From: Tubulanus polymorphus
Taxonomy: Eukaryota; Nemertea; Palaeonemertea; Tubulaniformes; Tubulanidae
Assembly (NCBI RefSeq): GCF_964204645.1
Contig: NC_134026.1
Location: 31,062,650-31,126,649 of the forward strand
Reading direction: 5' to 3'
DNA: 64,000 bases
In this document: in pieces, positions 23,601 to 50,765 of the stretch
Layout: each line of letters starts with the position of its first letter
How positions within the stretch are numbered: position 1 is the first letter of the stretch
Notes under the pieces: generated by a model
The model's database searches: none
Told to the model about the DNA's origin: nothing
Seen by the model: only the letters and a program-made list of their open reading frames with translations
Made by a program: the position numbers and the translations under genes

Positions 23601-24535
23601 CTATACACTTAACAATGAATGCAGCCCTTTTAAAATTCCAAATTGAGAAAACTGATGACATTCTGTTATTGATTTACAGACATGAAGCCGAGAGATTAGA
23701 ACAGGAAGCTCGAGGTCGACTTGAAAGACAGAAGATCGCGGATGAAGCAGAAGCCGAACGTTCGCGTAAAGAGTTGTTAGAACTTCAGGCGAACAGCGCA
23801 GCAGTCGAGAGTACAGGTCAAGCTAAAGCCGAGGCTCAGTCTCGCGCTGAGGCCGCCAGAATTGAAGGCGAGGCCGCCGTTGAACAAGCGAAACTGAAAG
23901 CGCAGGCGATGAAAATCGAGGCCGAATCCGAGCTGGAACGTTTGACACAAGCTAGAGAAGCTGAAATGAAATTTGTCAAGGAACAAAATGATCTGGAACT
24001 GGCGAAATCAGCTGAAATGGCGGCGATCACCACCAAGAAATTCAAGGATCAAGTTGATGCTATTGGTGCCGATACAATACGTGCTATTGCCACTGCTGGA
24101 CCCGAGTTGCAGGTTAGTAATCTCTCAATAAATACCGCTATCAATCTGCTGTCTGTAACTACTGACCGAGGGGTCGCAGGTCCCAGTTTCCTTTCATTCA
24201 ATTTATTTATTCAAATTGATTTGAGAGTTGAACGACCCAGAGTCCAAGCAGCAGATTGTGTGAGGGGCAGGTCGTGACTGCAGATTGACAGCTTCAAATG
24301 ACTAATGGATATAGAACAATGATGTATCTGATAATAAAAATAATCTTTTTTTTTTCAGGTGAAACTGCTTCAAGGTTTAGGATTGAAAACGACGTTGATC
24401 ACAGACGGAACAAGTCCGGTCAATCTGTTTAACACGGCTCATGGTTTACTGGGAGGTGGCGCTGTTGTCTCGAGGAAATCAAAACGTAGTAAGGATGATG
24501 ATGATGATGACGATGATGACATCAGTTTATCGTAG
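17634..24535 (+). CDS. MVP: Major vault protein
   Basis: This protein is the structural subunit of the cytoplasmic vault ribonucleoprotein shell. Eleven exons with in-phase GT-AG junctions: 17634-17794, 18614-18933, 20111-20337, 20722-21084, 21165-21314, 21645-21880, 22114-22311, 22538-22682, 23061-23275, 23680-24112, 24359-24535. They total 875 codons including stop, giving 874 residues (human 893). The N terminus has the family hallmark [22 protein letters not shown] repeats (for example [20 protein letters not shown] and YIPRKEEVV-like edges) fill residues 20-510; a shoulder domain follows; and residues about 672-815 form the long Ala/Glu-rich cap helix ([18 protein letters not shown]...). 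The C terminus is unusual: KSKRSK followed by nine Asp and ISLS. An upstream in-frame ATG at 17523 exists, but family alignment favours 17634. An AATAAA lies at 24982-24987. Confidence 0.97.
17843..18029. mobile_element. MITE-like element in MVP intron 1
   Basis: This is the longer form of the dispersed family, about 187 bp. It has 'gtcagttacctgactgtg' at one end, 'gattaggtaactaact' at the other, and an internal 'gtctgaataccagtcgttg' block that reappears in fragments near 27.53 and 47.64 kb. Confidence 0.65.
18186..18330. repeat. Dispersed 'ggttccatagtcatggctta' repeat copy
   Basis: The copy contains 'gcccggttccatagtcatgg', 'cttagacttaagaccagt' and 'aagaccaaattagttctat'. It matches the inverted and direct copies near 24.6-24.9 kb and 59.2-59.45 kb. 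It lies in MVP intron 1. Confidence 0.7.
18983..19985 (+). repeat. 60-bp satellite in MVP intron 2 (about 17 copies)
   Basis: The 60-bp unit contains 'aactcagatatcactctcaa', 'gtcaaaagatccgactt' and 'gagcggagtctactgtatc'. There are about 17 copies with few differences; a 3-base insertion occurs near 19383 and a shortened copy near 19745. The unit length is a multiple of three and stop-free in one frame, so open frames of 174 and 157 codons arise. It sits wholly between MVP exons 2 and 3. Read on the opposite strand, the unit is colinear with the left half of the MITE at 60876-61035. Confidence 0.95.
21340..21560. mobile_element. Probable retroelement tail in MVP intron 5
   Basis: The segment with 'aaaagtttattgagaccaca' and 'tgttgtcatcatcatacat' resembles generic invertebrate retroelement 3' tails and differs in style from the neighbouring intron. 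There is no coding remnant; the call is weak. Confidence 0.3.
22725..23010. repeat. Dispersed 'acagttctg/gaactgtg' repeats in MVP intron 8
   Basis: Alternating 'ccacagttctgtgg', 'gatggaactgtgattgaact' and 'gtggaactgagc' phrases belong to the same dispersed family that seeds the minisatellites at 7.4-8.3 kb. Confidence 0.55.
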
Positions 24536-24559
24536 GAATCATCCTCAACATTCACTGAA

Positions 24560-24960
24560 AACTTTTAGACCCGGTTCCACAGTTCTTGGTTAATATCAAA
24601 CTCTAAAAGACTGGGGCCGGTTCCATAGAAACTTAAGTCCGATAGAGGTTTCAAATCTTAAGACTGGTCTTAACTAGTTAGTGGCTATAGAACTAAGATG
24701 AGATTAGGTTGGTCTTAAGTCTAAGCCATCACTTTGGAACCCGCACAAGAGCTTGTTCCATAGCCGAGACTTAAGTCCAATAGTCATCTTAAATCTCTAA
24801 GTCTGGTCTTAAGATGTTAGATTAACTTTAGAACTAAGATGGTCTTAGATTGGTCTTCAATCTAAGCCATCACTATGGAACCGGCCCGTCTGGACACAAA
24901 CTCATTTGATCCGTCCAAGTCTTATCTAACTGACCACCACACTGTGGAACTGGATCTGTC
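24560..24960. repeat. Array of dispersed 'ggttccacag/cttaagaccag' repeats
   Basis: About three diverged copies with 'ccggttccacagttcttgg', 'ccggttccatagaaactta' and 'cttgttccatagccgagac' cover most of the 3' flank of MVP. They lie within the presumed 3' UTR or just after it. Confidence 0.7.
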
Positions 24961-24981
24961 CATTATGTAGCTAGAAAGTGA

Positions 24982-24987
24982 AATAAA
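24982..24987 (+). terminator. Candidate poly(A) signal of MVP
   Basis: An AATAAA lies 447 bases after the MVP stop codon. Another occurs near 25193. The two tail-to-tail genes MVP and OGFOD2 share this 1-kb interval. Confidence 0.45.
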
Positions 24988-25570
24988 AAGACATAAATTC
25001 TAATTCTGTGTAAGAATTTTATAGTTTAATTTTGCCGTGTAAATTACAATTGATCACCCCAGTACATAACTGTGATTATTAATATTCTATTCATTCAGAA
25101 CCACTATAGCTGCTACAATGCCCTAATGTGATAACCTATAATACGTACTATTATATTATTTTGTTGCATAAATTTAACTCTATATACAATTGAATAAAGG
25201 AACTAATGCACACAAATACAGATTTCTTCTGAGTACATTTACTTATTGGTTTGAGGATACAGTATCACAGTATGAGAGACTAGTTTGATCTCACAGGACT
25301 CAGTCCTCATCACATGAATTAGGAATACAGCGGAACCTCTTTACAAACAAACTTCAGAGCACCAGACAATATGTACGTTTTATATCTAGCATGAAATTAT
25401 TGAAATATATTTTGGATGAAACTAGGTTTTAAATAACTGATAAATTATTTGTATGTCGTAACAAAGTCCCACAGTATTTCAAATGTTTTATCAGGCAGGA
25501 CACATAACAGTCTGAGACAAGGAGAGTCTGAGGCACGCAATAATCCCAGGAAAATGCAGTTAAACTGTTA

Positions 25571-28312
25571 TCAAGTTTTTGTAAATCCATCGCCAAATCC
25601 TGAGGTAGTTTGTAAATCCGGTATTCTATCACACATAGGACAGAGTTGATTTCGTATTTCCGACGATCGCATCCAGATAATCAGATTACATCGTTCACCG
25701 TCTGTTATAGGTAGAGCACCGTGCATGTGCTGCCCCCTGTGCAATAAACCGTAACCCAAACTATGTTTACATTCGTTGCAATCACTCGCGTACGTCGGTT
25801 CACTTCTCATATTCCCGAAATATAAACAACCATCGTCGAAATCATCGTTTAACGAAACGTTTAAAGTGATTTCCGCGTTATCGAAATGGAAATTTAATTC
25901 CGTATCTTCGCCGTGTTTGTATTTAACGGTGAAAGCTCGGTGCGAATCTACGCTAGCTCCACCTATATCTGCATATAGTAGCGTAGTTATCGGCTGGAGA
26001 TATTCTACGCGTAAAATGTCTATAAAATCCTTGAATCCGATTTCATCAAGAAGAACCTAAAAAAGAGGCGAATATTGAACCTAAAAGAGGCAAATATTCA
26101 ACCTAAAAGAGGCGAATATTGAACCTAAAAGAGGCAAATATTCAACCTAAAAGAGGTGAATATTCAACCTAAAAGAGGCAAATATTCAACCAATTGAACC
26201 TAGAATAGAATACAACAAAACAAGTTAAACTCTGCCTAACTCGGTAGTGTTGGCACTGCTGCAGATATTTCACCGAGTTGACAATCAGGGAACTCGGTAG
26301 TGTGTTGGCACTGCTGTAGATATTTCACCGAGTTGACAATCAGGGAACTCGGTAGCGTTGGGACTGCTGTAAATATTTCACCGAGTTGACAATCAGGGAA
26401 CTCGGTAGTGTGTTGGCACTGCTGTAGATATTTCACCGAGTTGACAATCAGGGAACTCGGTAGTGTGTTGGCACTGCTGTAGATATTTCACCGAGTTGAC
26501 AATCAGGGAACTCGGTAGCGTATTGGGACTGCTGTAGATATTTCACTGAGTTGACAATCAGGGAACTCGGTAGTGTTGGGACTGCTGTAGATATTTCACC
26601 GAGTTGACAATCAGGGAACTCGGTAGCGTGTTGGGACTGCTGTAGATATTTCACCGAGTTGACAATCAGGGAACTCGGTAGTGTGTTGGCACTGCTGTAG
26701 ATATTTCACCGAGTTGACAATCAGGGAACTCGGTAGCGTCGGGACTGCTGTAGATATTTCACTGAGTTGACAATCAGGGAACTCAATGGTGTTGAGACTG
26801 CTGTAGATATTTCACTGAGTTGACAATCAGGGAACTCGGTAGTGTGTTGGCACTGCTGTAGATATTTCACTGAGTTGAGAATCAGGGAACTCAATGGTGT
26901 TGAGACTGCTGTAGATATTTCACTGAGTTGACAATCAGGGAACTCGGTAGCGTGTTGAGACTGCTGTAAATATTTCACTGAGTTGACAATCAGGGAACTC
27001 AGTAGTGTTGAGACTGCTGTAAATATTTTACCAAAGCAGGGAAATATATTTTCCAAATAAATTGTCGTTAACTGTGTTAGGAGCAGTCTAATGTTAATGC
27101 CTTAACATACGTATTCAGGTACTTACTCCATATCTATTCATAGTATTCGGTCGTCCTTTAGGAAAATCACTTTTCTCAAAATGACTCAATTCTTCTATGA
27201 GTTGTTTACAGAATTCACGTGTAAAAACAGGTAATGAGAAAACACGTGGAGCTGACGTCTGTTCAACACGAGACAAGATTCCACTCTTAGTCGCTGATTC
27301 AGATTTACAATAATCAACAAGATCCACGAATTCCCGACGGAAAAAACTCTCCTGAAAATAAACAGAATGTTTAGCTAAGACAAGGTCGAGAAAAACAAGG
27401 TTGGATTGAGTGTATACGTGATTTGTAGCTATGTTTTGGCCAGAAACTACAAGCCACCAAAACCTAATTAAGGGGTTAAGATGAAACATACCCCAGTCTG
27501 TATTCATACTAGTGTAGAACCAAGCCGTCGTTCCACAAACAACGGAACCCGTAACAACGACTGGTATTCACACTATATTTATACCCATTGTTAGTTACTT
27601 ATCGTTGGTGGTAAGCTTTTTATAATCGGATGGGCTTGATTTTGGAAAATATCCGATCGTGAAACTAAACCCCAGACAGGTTACTGACTGACCTATTGTG
27701 TGTTTGTAGTATACCTGTATATTGTATAGATGAGGATGAAGTGGTTTATATTGAGCTTTGATCAACTTTCGTCTTTCAACTGATTGAAAACCGAGTGACT
27801 TCCTTCGTTTTACTTCATCGTGAATCTCTGTAAGGACCGATTCAATTTCTTCATCTTTTAAACTTCTTTCTTTAGACATCTGAATCAACAACAAACACAT
27901 GAATCACAGATAGACACCCGTTGGAAACGTTGAAGTGATTAGAGAGAGACTTGTCAACTGATCATGGGTCCAATTAGTTACCGACCTAATCGTTGGTGGT
28001 AAGCTTTTTATTTTCGGATGGGCTTATACCAACTATTTATGAAAATATCCGATCGTGAAACTAAACCACAAACAGGTTCCTGAATAGGGTCCAATAATAA
28101 AGTAATTTTGATTGGTTTTAATTATCCATTAGATGTGACAAAAGACCTGTAGAAAAGATGTCAGTTTAAAAATACCGAACCTGATTAGAGAATTCTTCAT
28201 CATTCAAATATTGAACATGTCTCTTCAGATAATGCACGAATATATTGTTTGAATAGAAACATTTACAGATAAATTCATCTCCCGTTGCGTTACTTCGTCC
28301 ATCATCTTCCAT
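25571..28312 (-). CDS. OGFOD2: 2-oxoglutarate/Fe(II)-dependent oxygenase, OGFOD2-like
   Basis: Four exons in transcript order: 28312-28181, 27879-27715, 27351-27127 and 26056-25571, all in phase 0. They encode 335 residues (human OGFOD2 about 350). The last exon holds the double-stranded beta-helix core: the Fe-binding HxD motif is H231-F-D233, the distal His is in MHGALPI (H286) and the 2-oxoglutarate-binding Arg is R296 in ERCNLIIW. The family tail RNQLCPMC follows. The N-terminal exon (MEDDGRSNATGDEFICKC) and the charged second exon match the family layout. The substrate is unknown for this family. The gene is head-to-head with the LRRK-like gene (start codons 307 bp apart) and tail-to-tail with MVP. 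Intron 3 carries two minisatellites, one abutting the acceptor. Confidence 0.92.
26057..26192 (-). repeat. 22-bp tandem repeat that copies the OGFOD2 exon 4 acceptor
   Basis: On the sense strand of OGFOD2 the unit reads 'aatattcgcctcttttaggt' with small variants. The genuine acceptor 'gcctcttttttag|GTTC' is the last member of the array, and five further copies of 'gcctcttttag|GTT' precede it. Each copy preserves a pyrimidine tract, AG and the first exon bases, so the array multiplies the 3' splice site itself. Confidence 0.88.
26230..27035 (-). repeat. ~53-bp minisatellite in OGFOD2 intron 3 (about 15 copies)
   Basis: The unit contains 'actgctgtagatatttcacc', 'gagttgacaatcaggga' and 'actcggtagtgtgttgg'. 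Copies vary by 2-4 bp in the TGTGTTG segment. Stop-free stretches of 66-111 codons on the minus strand come from the repeat and are not genes. Confidence 0.93.
27505..27695. mobile_element. MITE-like family copy in OGFOD2 intron 2
   Basis: The copy contains 'gttagttacttatcgttgg', 'taagctttttataatcgga' and 'aaaatatccgatcgtgaaac', the reverse complement of the 17.8-kb copy, plus the 'acgactggtattcacac' block. Confidence 0.7.
27962..28085. mobile_element. MITE-like family copy in OGFOD2 intron 1
   Basis: This is a short form of the same family, about 120 bp, from 'aattagttaccgacctaat' to 'aaactaaaccacaaacagg'. Two copies of one family in adjacent introns of one gene indicate repeated insertion. 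Confidence 0.75.
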
Positions 28313-28619
28313 TTTCTCTTTCTCTATCGTTTATTTTTTCTTACTCGGCAATACTGAATATTCTCGGAGGTACCCTTTAGTGAATCGACACGGCGCCGCG
28401 CGCGAGCGGCTGTGCTTTAAAGATACAAGATACAAGATGCGATACGTTATTGAGTCTCTCATCAACAAATACAATAAAACAGGACTATAAACAAATATCA
28501 AAATCATTGCTCGCAGGCGGCCGGGTCGGGCGGGCCAATGAGTAGTCTAAATATTAGTACCTAGCCGTTGTTCCTCAAACAACACGATTAATTCAGCTCC
28601 TTTTATCAGAAAGCTCAAG
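28313..28619. promoter_or_regulatory. Presumed bidirectional promoter OGFOD2 / LRRK-like gene
   Basis: Only 307 bp separate the two divergent start codons. The interval contains a CG-dense block near 28389-28412 (ggcgccgcgcgcgagcgg) and another near 28515-28533, in an otherwise AT-rich region. No TATA box at a convincing position is visible for either gene. This is inference from geometry and base composition. Confidence 0.55.
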
Positions 28620-41353
<12,734 letters not shown>

Positions 41354-41439
41354 TGGTGACGTCACGTCAGTGTTTTATCATGCGGTAACTTTGACAATTT
41401 GAAATGTTCAGAGATATTTCCACTTGATGAGGAACTAGT

Positions 41440-41675
41440 GAATCGTCGTATAAACACCGACTCAGGAGCAGCTAGTGAATCTTATAAACACTCGAGGAGC
41501 AGCTAGTGCCTATTATAAACACTCGAGGAGCAACTCGTGCCTATTATATAAACACTGACTCAGGAGCAGCAAGTGCATCTTATAAACACTTTGATGAGCA
41601 GCTAGTGAATCTTATAAACACCGACTCAGGAGCAGCTAGTGCATCTTATAAACACTAAGGAGCAACAGAGACAAT
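41440..41675 (-). repeat. ~36-bp minisatellite, inverted partner of 35.2 kb
   Basis: Six or seven units of 'aggagcagctagtgaatctt' plus 'ataaacaccgactc'. It is the reverse complement of the array in the LRRK-like intron. Confidence 0.85.
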
Positions 41676-42699
41676 AGTGGACTTCAAAGTGTAGTAAAGT
41701 AATGATTTATTTTTACACTTCACACTGGTCTAGTCAGAAATGTAGTTCACGAAATTTACCAGATTACAGTCTACTTAGGTAGTGGTATAGAACAGAGTAT
41801 GAATTATTTAATGAATGAAGTTAGGATAATTAGGGTTCTGTGGTCTTAGAAGGAACTATCTACCTTTGAATATTTCAATAAAATCCCTTCCATATTGATT
41901 GGGTGAACTATTTTCGAGAGGACTAATGAATTTGTATACAGTCCATCTGTTTTGTAATCTGATTTAAGTTCCTTCTTAGTCTCATAAAATCTAGCTGCAT
42001 GATTTTGATCTTTGCTCCCAGATAGATTAGTTTAAGTTAGGTCAGTGACGCTGTTTAAATGATCGCGTCCACTGCCAAGTTTCGACTCATGTCGGTTGAG
42101 TTGCGCCTTAACAAAGATATGATATGAATATGATATTGGGAACTTAAGATGATTTTTTTTTATACTTAGTTGAGCATAACTTTGAATGATTTGTGATACC
42201 AATGACATATAAACCTGGATGAATTGGTTTTTTAGTCCTCTATCAACCAATCTTAGAAATAGTGGTTCATTTTATATTTCCTTAGTGTGAAATAATGTGC
42301 TTAGCCTGAACCTTAATTAGTCAGGATTTTAAAGAGTTGTATGTGCGAAAATATGTCGACATAAAATTTTAGACTTTTAGATGCAATAAAAAAGTTGACC
42401 AATGAGTTGACTATTTCGATTTTCACCTAGAGTTCTAACTTGTCGATGATCGGACCTGTTTACTTGAAAACCATAACTTCATCTTAAAGGAGATTTTTGT
42501 ATTCACATAAGAGAGGTATAGCCAGGAAGAAGTTGGTCTTAAGTGAAAGCTAAGAATAACTTTCAACGTTTAATTAGTTGATAGCTGTTTTCACTTCCAT
42601 CGTAAATGTGTACATCCAAATCACGAGGTTGAGTGGCTTTCATAGATGATCACTTAGCTTCAAATCGGTGTGTTTCATTGTAAACGATTATTTACATAC

Positions 42700-43225
42700 A
42701 ACAGTGAATTGATAGCGCTTTTCGAAAAATGGGCCCGGTAGAAAAAAAAGTGCTTGATGATGTAAACAGAGGAGTATAAATAATACACAATACAAAATAC
42801 ATAGTACATTAATAAATGAAAAATAAACACTTAAATGATAAATTCTTTGAGTATAATACCTGTCACTTAGCAGCGTATAATAGTTGTCATCAGTATAAAA
42901 CGACATGTTCATCATCATAACTCTTCAATTGTTAATAGTTTAGTTTATAGCAAATTTTTCACCATTGTATAGAATCAAGTGGTTCATGCGATAGCGATTT
43001 AATTAAGGTCCTATCGTAAAATAGAGTAGAGTTTTTTTATAAATGAGGATATATGAACATTAGTAAATTGTCCTAGTTTATAGTTTATATGTCCATTATG
43101 GTTGGACTTTTTTGAAATACAGTCATCGTGGTTGAGGAACTTACATTATAATTCTTAATAATCTGGCATTTTCTATAATTGTTGTATGGAAATAAATATG
43201 ATTCACGTTAAAACATTTCAATCGT
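42700..43225 (-). mobile_element. Inverted copy of repeat family seen at 32.2-34.45 kb
   Basis: 42.71-42.82 kb matches the reverse complement of 34.34-34.45 kb ('agcgctttt', 'atgggccc', 'gaggagtataaataatac'). 43.06-43.22 kb matches the reverse complement of 32.22-32.40 kb ('gtttatagttta', 'atggttggac', 'ctggcatttt.tataattgt'). The two copies face each other across LRRK-like exons 6-7. Confidence 0.65.
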
Positions 43226-45170
43226 TTCATAAAGTTTTTAGCAACAATCAAAAGGTTGATTCAAATGAAGCCCTTGGGCTTGGCCCTGTTTTGTTTATTT
43301 CATCGTTGTTTCTACCATGAGTTTTCTTCGAAAAGTGGATGTATTAGGATCGTATCGGCATGGGCCTGGCATCGAATTCATGTTATTACCAGACGTGAAA
43401 CATCGGATTCTACTTTTTTAAGAGATTGTTTATTTCTACCGATCTTCATCCATCCTCGCTTTCCAGGGGTCCGGTATCACTCCCGAGCTTCCACCAGCTC
43501 GGGGAACAGCTTTAGCGTAGTGGGTTCGGATCCCTTGACGGGTGAAGATGATCTTCACCATAGTAGGGTCCAAAAAAGTTCGGCTTCCACTTGTACCTTC
43601 GATTTCTGTTGCAGTCGTCACATTGGCTCCCTCACCGATAATCATCTAATTTTTCTGACTTTATAAAAACGAACTTTCCGATCCATAATTCGGGCAGTTC
43701 GCTTATTGGACACTATTACCACCAGTGGCCCACGAGAGCAGTTTGTCTAAATTTGGCGTGCATATTTTTAACCGATCATCCGCCCCGCTAGCCATGAGGC
43801 TTGCGTGAGGGTGAAAATACTATCTATTAATATTCTGACACTAAATACACCTTTTTCCATACACTTTCTAAACTTCCTGCCACGAAGTGACGTCTAAGGC
43901 TAGCTTCATGTCGACGCCTAGACCAACGCAACCGGCCGGATAATCGCCGATCAGCGCCACATAAACACAGCGTTTTCAAACTTCGAAGCATTTTCAAACT
44001 TCAAAAGAAAAGATGCCATTGACCGCAATTCAAGAATGGCCAGTGACCTACCTGCAATACCTTTTGAAATCATTCCCCGAAGCTTTTGTTATTTGTGATG
44101 CAACCAATCACCGGCTACGAATTTTAAGGGGGTCAGTTAAAAACTGGTGGGCGCTCCTACAAGTTGTCATTACACTTGGAAATTCTACACGGCGAAGAAG
44201 TCTCTGTCGCTGGATATTGCTCAGATAGGACACGTTTTAGAAAAAGAGAATTTACATTAAATTGTAACAAACGCGGCTGAGCTGATAAACTATTTGTTAT
44301 TAATACAACTGGTTTTTGGCAACAGGACACGGAATTTAAAAATGACTTTAAAATTGACTCTTGGATAAAAGGATTAAATTTTCAAATTGCTGCTCCATGT
44401 TCCGCGTTACAAGGTTGCTGTAAGGTAGGTGGAACATTTATTTAACATTAGCGGTCGAAATTATGTTTTATAGGTTTAGATTTAGGAAAAAATAGTTGCA
44501 CTTTAGGTTAGGGTTAGGTTAGGTTTAATTAACAGGTACCCCAGTGTTACAGCTTCATGGAAGATTCAACAGACTCGCCTACTGATGAAAAACAAGGGCG
44601 GTCCGAATTGAATAAGGTAGGACATATTTCAGCGTGGACTTGTCAACTAGAGTTGATACGTCCATGATTTCAGTGAGAAGAAAAAGACCCCCGGGCCACG
44701 GAAGATCGAACCGGAAGTTGAATGATGATGACAGAGTGGCTTGAAAAAATTCAGGTGCGACTTGTATGACATGTCTAATAGTTCTTGTAGATTAATAGAA
44801 TTAATAGAACGTATGTTAGTTTTAGCTAGTTATTTGACCCCCCAATTAAAACATAATTTCAACCGTTAATTCTTAGGTATTTTGAATATATTTCACAATT
44901 ATCCAACGTCCCCACCCAACCCTCACCCCTCCCCTTAAAACGTAGCTTCCACGGTTTTGTGGGTTAAGCGTGACTTTGGTAGGATGAGGAATTGACGATT
45001 TGGACTTGACAACTTTTTTTTACAAAATAGAAACACCTAAACGTTCCCATGTAGAGCTAGGGGGTTGGACTATCAACCCCCCAAAACACATACAGATAAC
45101 AGTGATACAAATATAAAACAATAGACAAATATTCGTATATAATATTACACATTAAAATGATAGAATTAAA
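43226..45170. other. Unassigned sequence with no recognised gene
   Basis: A minus-strand frame at 43645-43436 (GEGANVTTATEIEGTSGSRT) and a plus-strand frame at 44013-44228 look more protein-like than their surroundings, but I recognise neither and neither has splice partners. They may be remnants of a transposon. Short 'ggttagggttaggtt' telomere-like sequence occurs near 44507. Confidence 0.4.
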
Positions 45171-45177
45171 TTTTTCA

Positions 45178-45350
45178 CGCGCCATTTTATTTTGAAGTCA
45201 TCTCGCGCCATTTTATTTTGAAGTCATCTCGCGCCATTTTATTTGGAGGTAATCTCGCGCAGTTTTATTTTGAAGTAATCTCGCGCCATTTTATTTTGAA
45301 GTAATCTCGCGGGGTTTTATTTGGAGGCAATCTCGCGCCATTTTATTTGT
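45178..45350 (+). repeat. ~26-bp repeat 'tctcgcgccattttatttt'
   Basis: Seven copies with slight variation; each carries a CG-rich TCTCGCGCC core in an AT-rich setting. Confidence 0.88.
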
Positions 45351-45389
45351 CTTTTTGCGCATCCCGCATACATCAACTCACTCAGTTAT

Positions 45390-45556
45390 GTATTGTAATA
45401 TATGTATTGTATTATGTATTGTATTATGTATTGTACCATGTATTGTATTATGTATTGTACCATGTATTGTATAATGTGTTGTACCATGTATTGTACCAGG
45501 TATTGTATTTTGTATTGTAATATGTATTGTACCATGTATTGCACAATGTATTTGTA
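45390..45556 (+). repeat. ~12-bp repeat 'atgtattgtacc'
   Basis: Alternating 'atgtattgtatt' and 'atgtattgtacc' units, about thirteen copies, imperfect. Confidence 0.85.
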
Positions 45557-45599
45557 ATCACCCTGCTCACTCTAATTAGTGTCAGTCTGCTTATACTGT

Positions 45600-45790
45600 T
45601 GTTTGTCCATTGACTTTACTCATTCACCTGATGTAGCCTCTATAGTAGCGAAATATTGATATTCAGTTTATGTTCTTTGTACAAGAAATTAATTAATTAA
45701 TGACTCATTAAACTGATGAAGCTTCTATACATTAGTAGCGAAAGCTCGTGAGTCAAATAAACCTATATTGTATACTTATACTTGTCTCGT
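45600..45790 (+). mobile_element. Two tandem retroelement-tail motifs (CTGATG...AGTAGCGAAA)
   Basis: Two related segments, near 45610-45670 and 45695-45770, contain 'actcattcacctgatg...tagtagcgaaa' and 'actcattaaactgatgaag...agtagcgaaagc'. Each has a short hairpin-forming core. Such tails are common at 3' ends of invertebrate retroelements. Confidence 0.45.
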
Positions 45791-45799
45791 TATAATTAT

Positions 45800-47340
45800 T
45801 CTAAACCCGGTTTATACCCCAGGCTCCTCTACGGAATAAGGGAACATCGTGTTTTAATTCCTGATTCGGACCCACTGTCGCAGCCTTCGTGGACACAGAG
45901 GACAACTCGGGCTGGATTCGAACCTTGAAAGCAGCAGGCCCATTTCTCTTGGACATTGAGGAAAACTTCTAAGACTATGATTCGATTTTCAGCCTTCTTG
46001 AACAAAGAGAACTTCAGTGGGACAATACTCACAATTCGAACTTGTGGAATGAACCTGTTTTGGAATTTTCTGCGGAAGCTTAATTTTTCTAGAGGAAAAT
46101 AAATCATTTTCATATCGATAACTATTACGACGAGTGATAGGAAAAATTCCGAAACATTTTCATTCCATCACGAGGAGACTGAAATTGACTGGTGACTAAC
46201 GTACGCCGGGCGAACTTCGGTTATGTCGCCGAGTCGACTATCTACTCGAACTAAGTGAAACCGAATTAGTCGGAACTATAGTCCGGAAATACTTCGGAAA
46301 TTAAGCGCATTCGGTTATTAGTTCCGACAACTAGTCGACTAGATACGAAAACCGAATTTGGCCCTTACTGAGGAACTAGGATTCTGACCCGGCGGACACT
46401 GACCATCAGCCAGGAACAAGATAGTCCCGACCAGTCTGGACCAGTGTGTGGTCGGCGGATAAGAGAGGATCACTGTACAAGCTTGGAAGGTCTCCACTGA
46501 AGGCGCTGCGATGCACTAATCTCGGTAAGTGGACTTTATTAGAATAAAAATGACACTAGTAAAGGCAGACGTCGGTCCGCAATAAAATTAAATTGTTGTT
46601 GGGTAATAAACTAATTTAAAGTTGAATTAAACAATAAAATAATTTGAATTGGAATTGAATTTCAACATTCACCCAAACTTTTGGGTGACATTCTACCCGA
46701 CGGAATATATAGACTGGTTGCCTGTCCGATTCTAGAGACCGGTAACCAGTCTAGTTCTCGGGGAGCGGTACCGGACCCTGGAAAGCGAGGATCACTGGTT
46801 TAAAGACGATTTGTCCTTTACGAGTTTTCGAAGAAAATCACAATCGAGCAAAGATAACTAAATTTAGAGATTCTGTGGTGTAAATCGGACTCAAACCAAG
46901 ACGACTTGCAGTTTGATATAAATTGAGAACCTAACGACAGAAATACCGCTAGTAAACCGTATAGTGCTGCCACCAATCATCGTGAACGGGTTACCCGAGG
47001 ACACCGGAAATAATTTATCTGTCAAATTCAGCGCATGCGTACATCGCCGTAAGTTATTTTCGAAATTTACAAAACTTTCTATTTTCGGATTTCGAGTTTT
47101 TTACAATCATCAAACATTTTAAACGTACCATTGGTAAGATAGGTTTTTATATTGAAGGTTTTCAGACTGTTTAAACCGTCACTGAGTCGATACTCCTGCT
47201 GAACACTAACGACAGCGGGTTCACGACAGCTCCACCGCAAAAATAAAATAATATAGGTCACCATTTTCTTACACACACAGGAAACGACAAAATACCAGCA
47301 GCAGTTAAAACCGAAAAGATAGGACGTGTTCAGTACAACT
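45800..47340. other. Intergenic upstream of WBP1-like gene
   Basis: No exon is recognised. A Pol III box B-like 'ggttcgaatcc' occurs on the minus strand near 45915-45925 without a clear box A. A foldback-like segment at about 46195-46362 has arms rich in 'cgagtcgactatctactcg' and 'gtcgactagatacgaaaacc'. Confidence 0.4.
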
Positions 47341-47343
47341 CAA

Positions 47344-50765
<3,422 letters not shown>

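Noticed and set aside
43436-43645. Minus-strand frame GEGANVTTATEIEGTSGSRT as a gene
   Set aside because: It looks protein-like, but no family, start context or splice partner could be assigned; it may be a transposon remnant.
45695-45775. Hammerhead ribozyme candidate (CTGATGA...CGAAA)
   Set aside because: The core words are present, but the flanking strands pair with each other instead of forming separate stems I and III, and no cleavage triplet is placed. It fits a retroelement tail better. The same holds for 6225-6260.
45905-45930. tRNA gene based on box B-like ggttcgaatcc
   Set aside because: No box A at the proper distance and no foldable acceptor stem.
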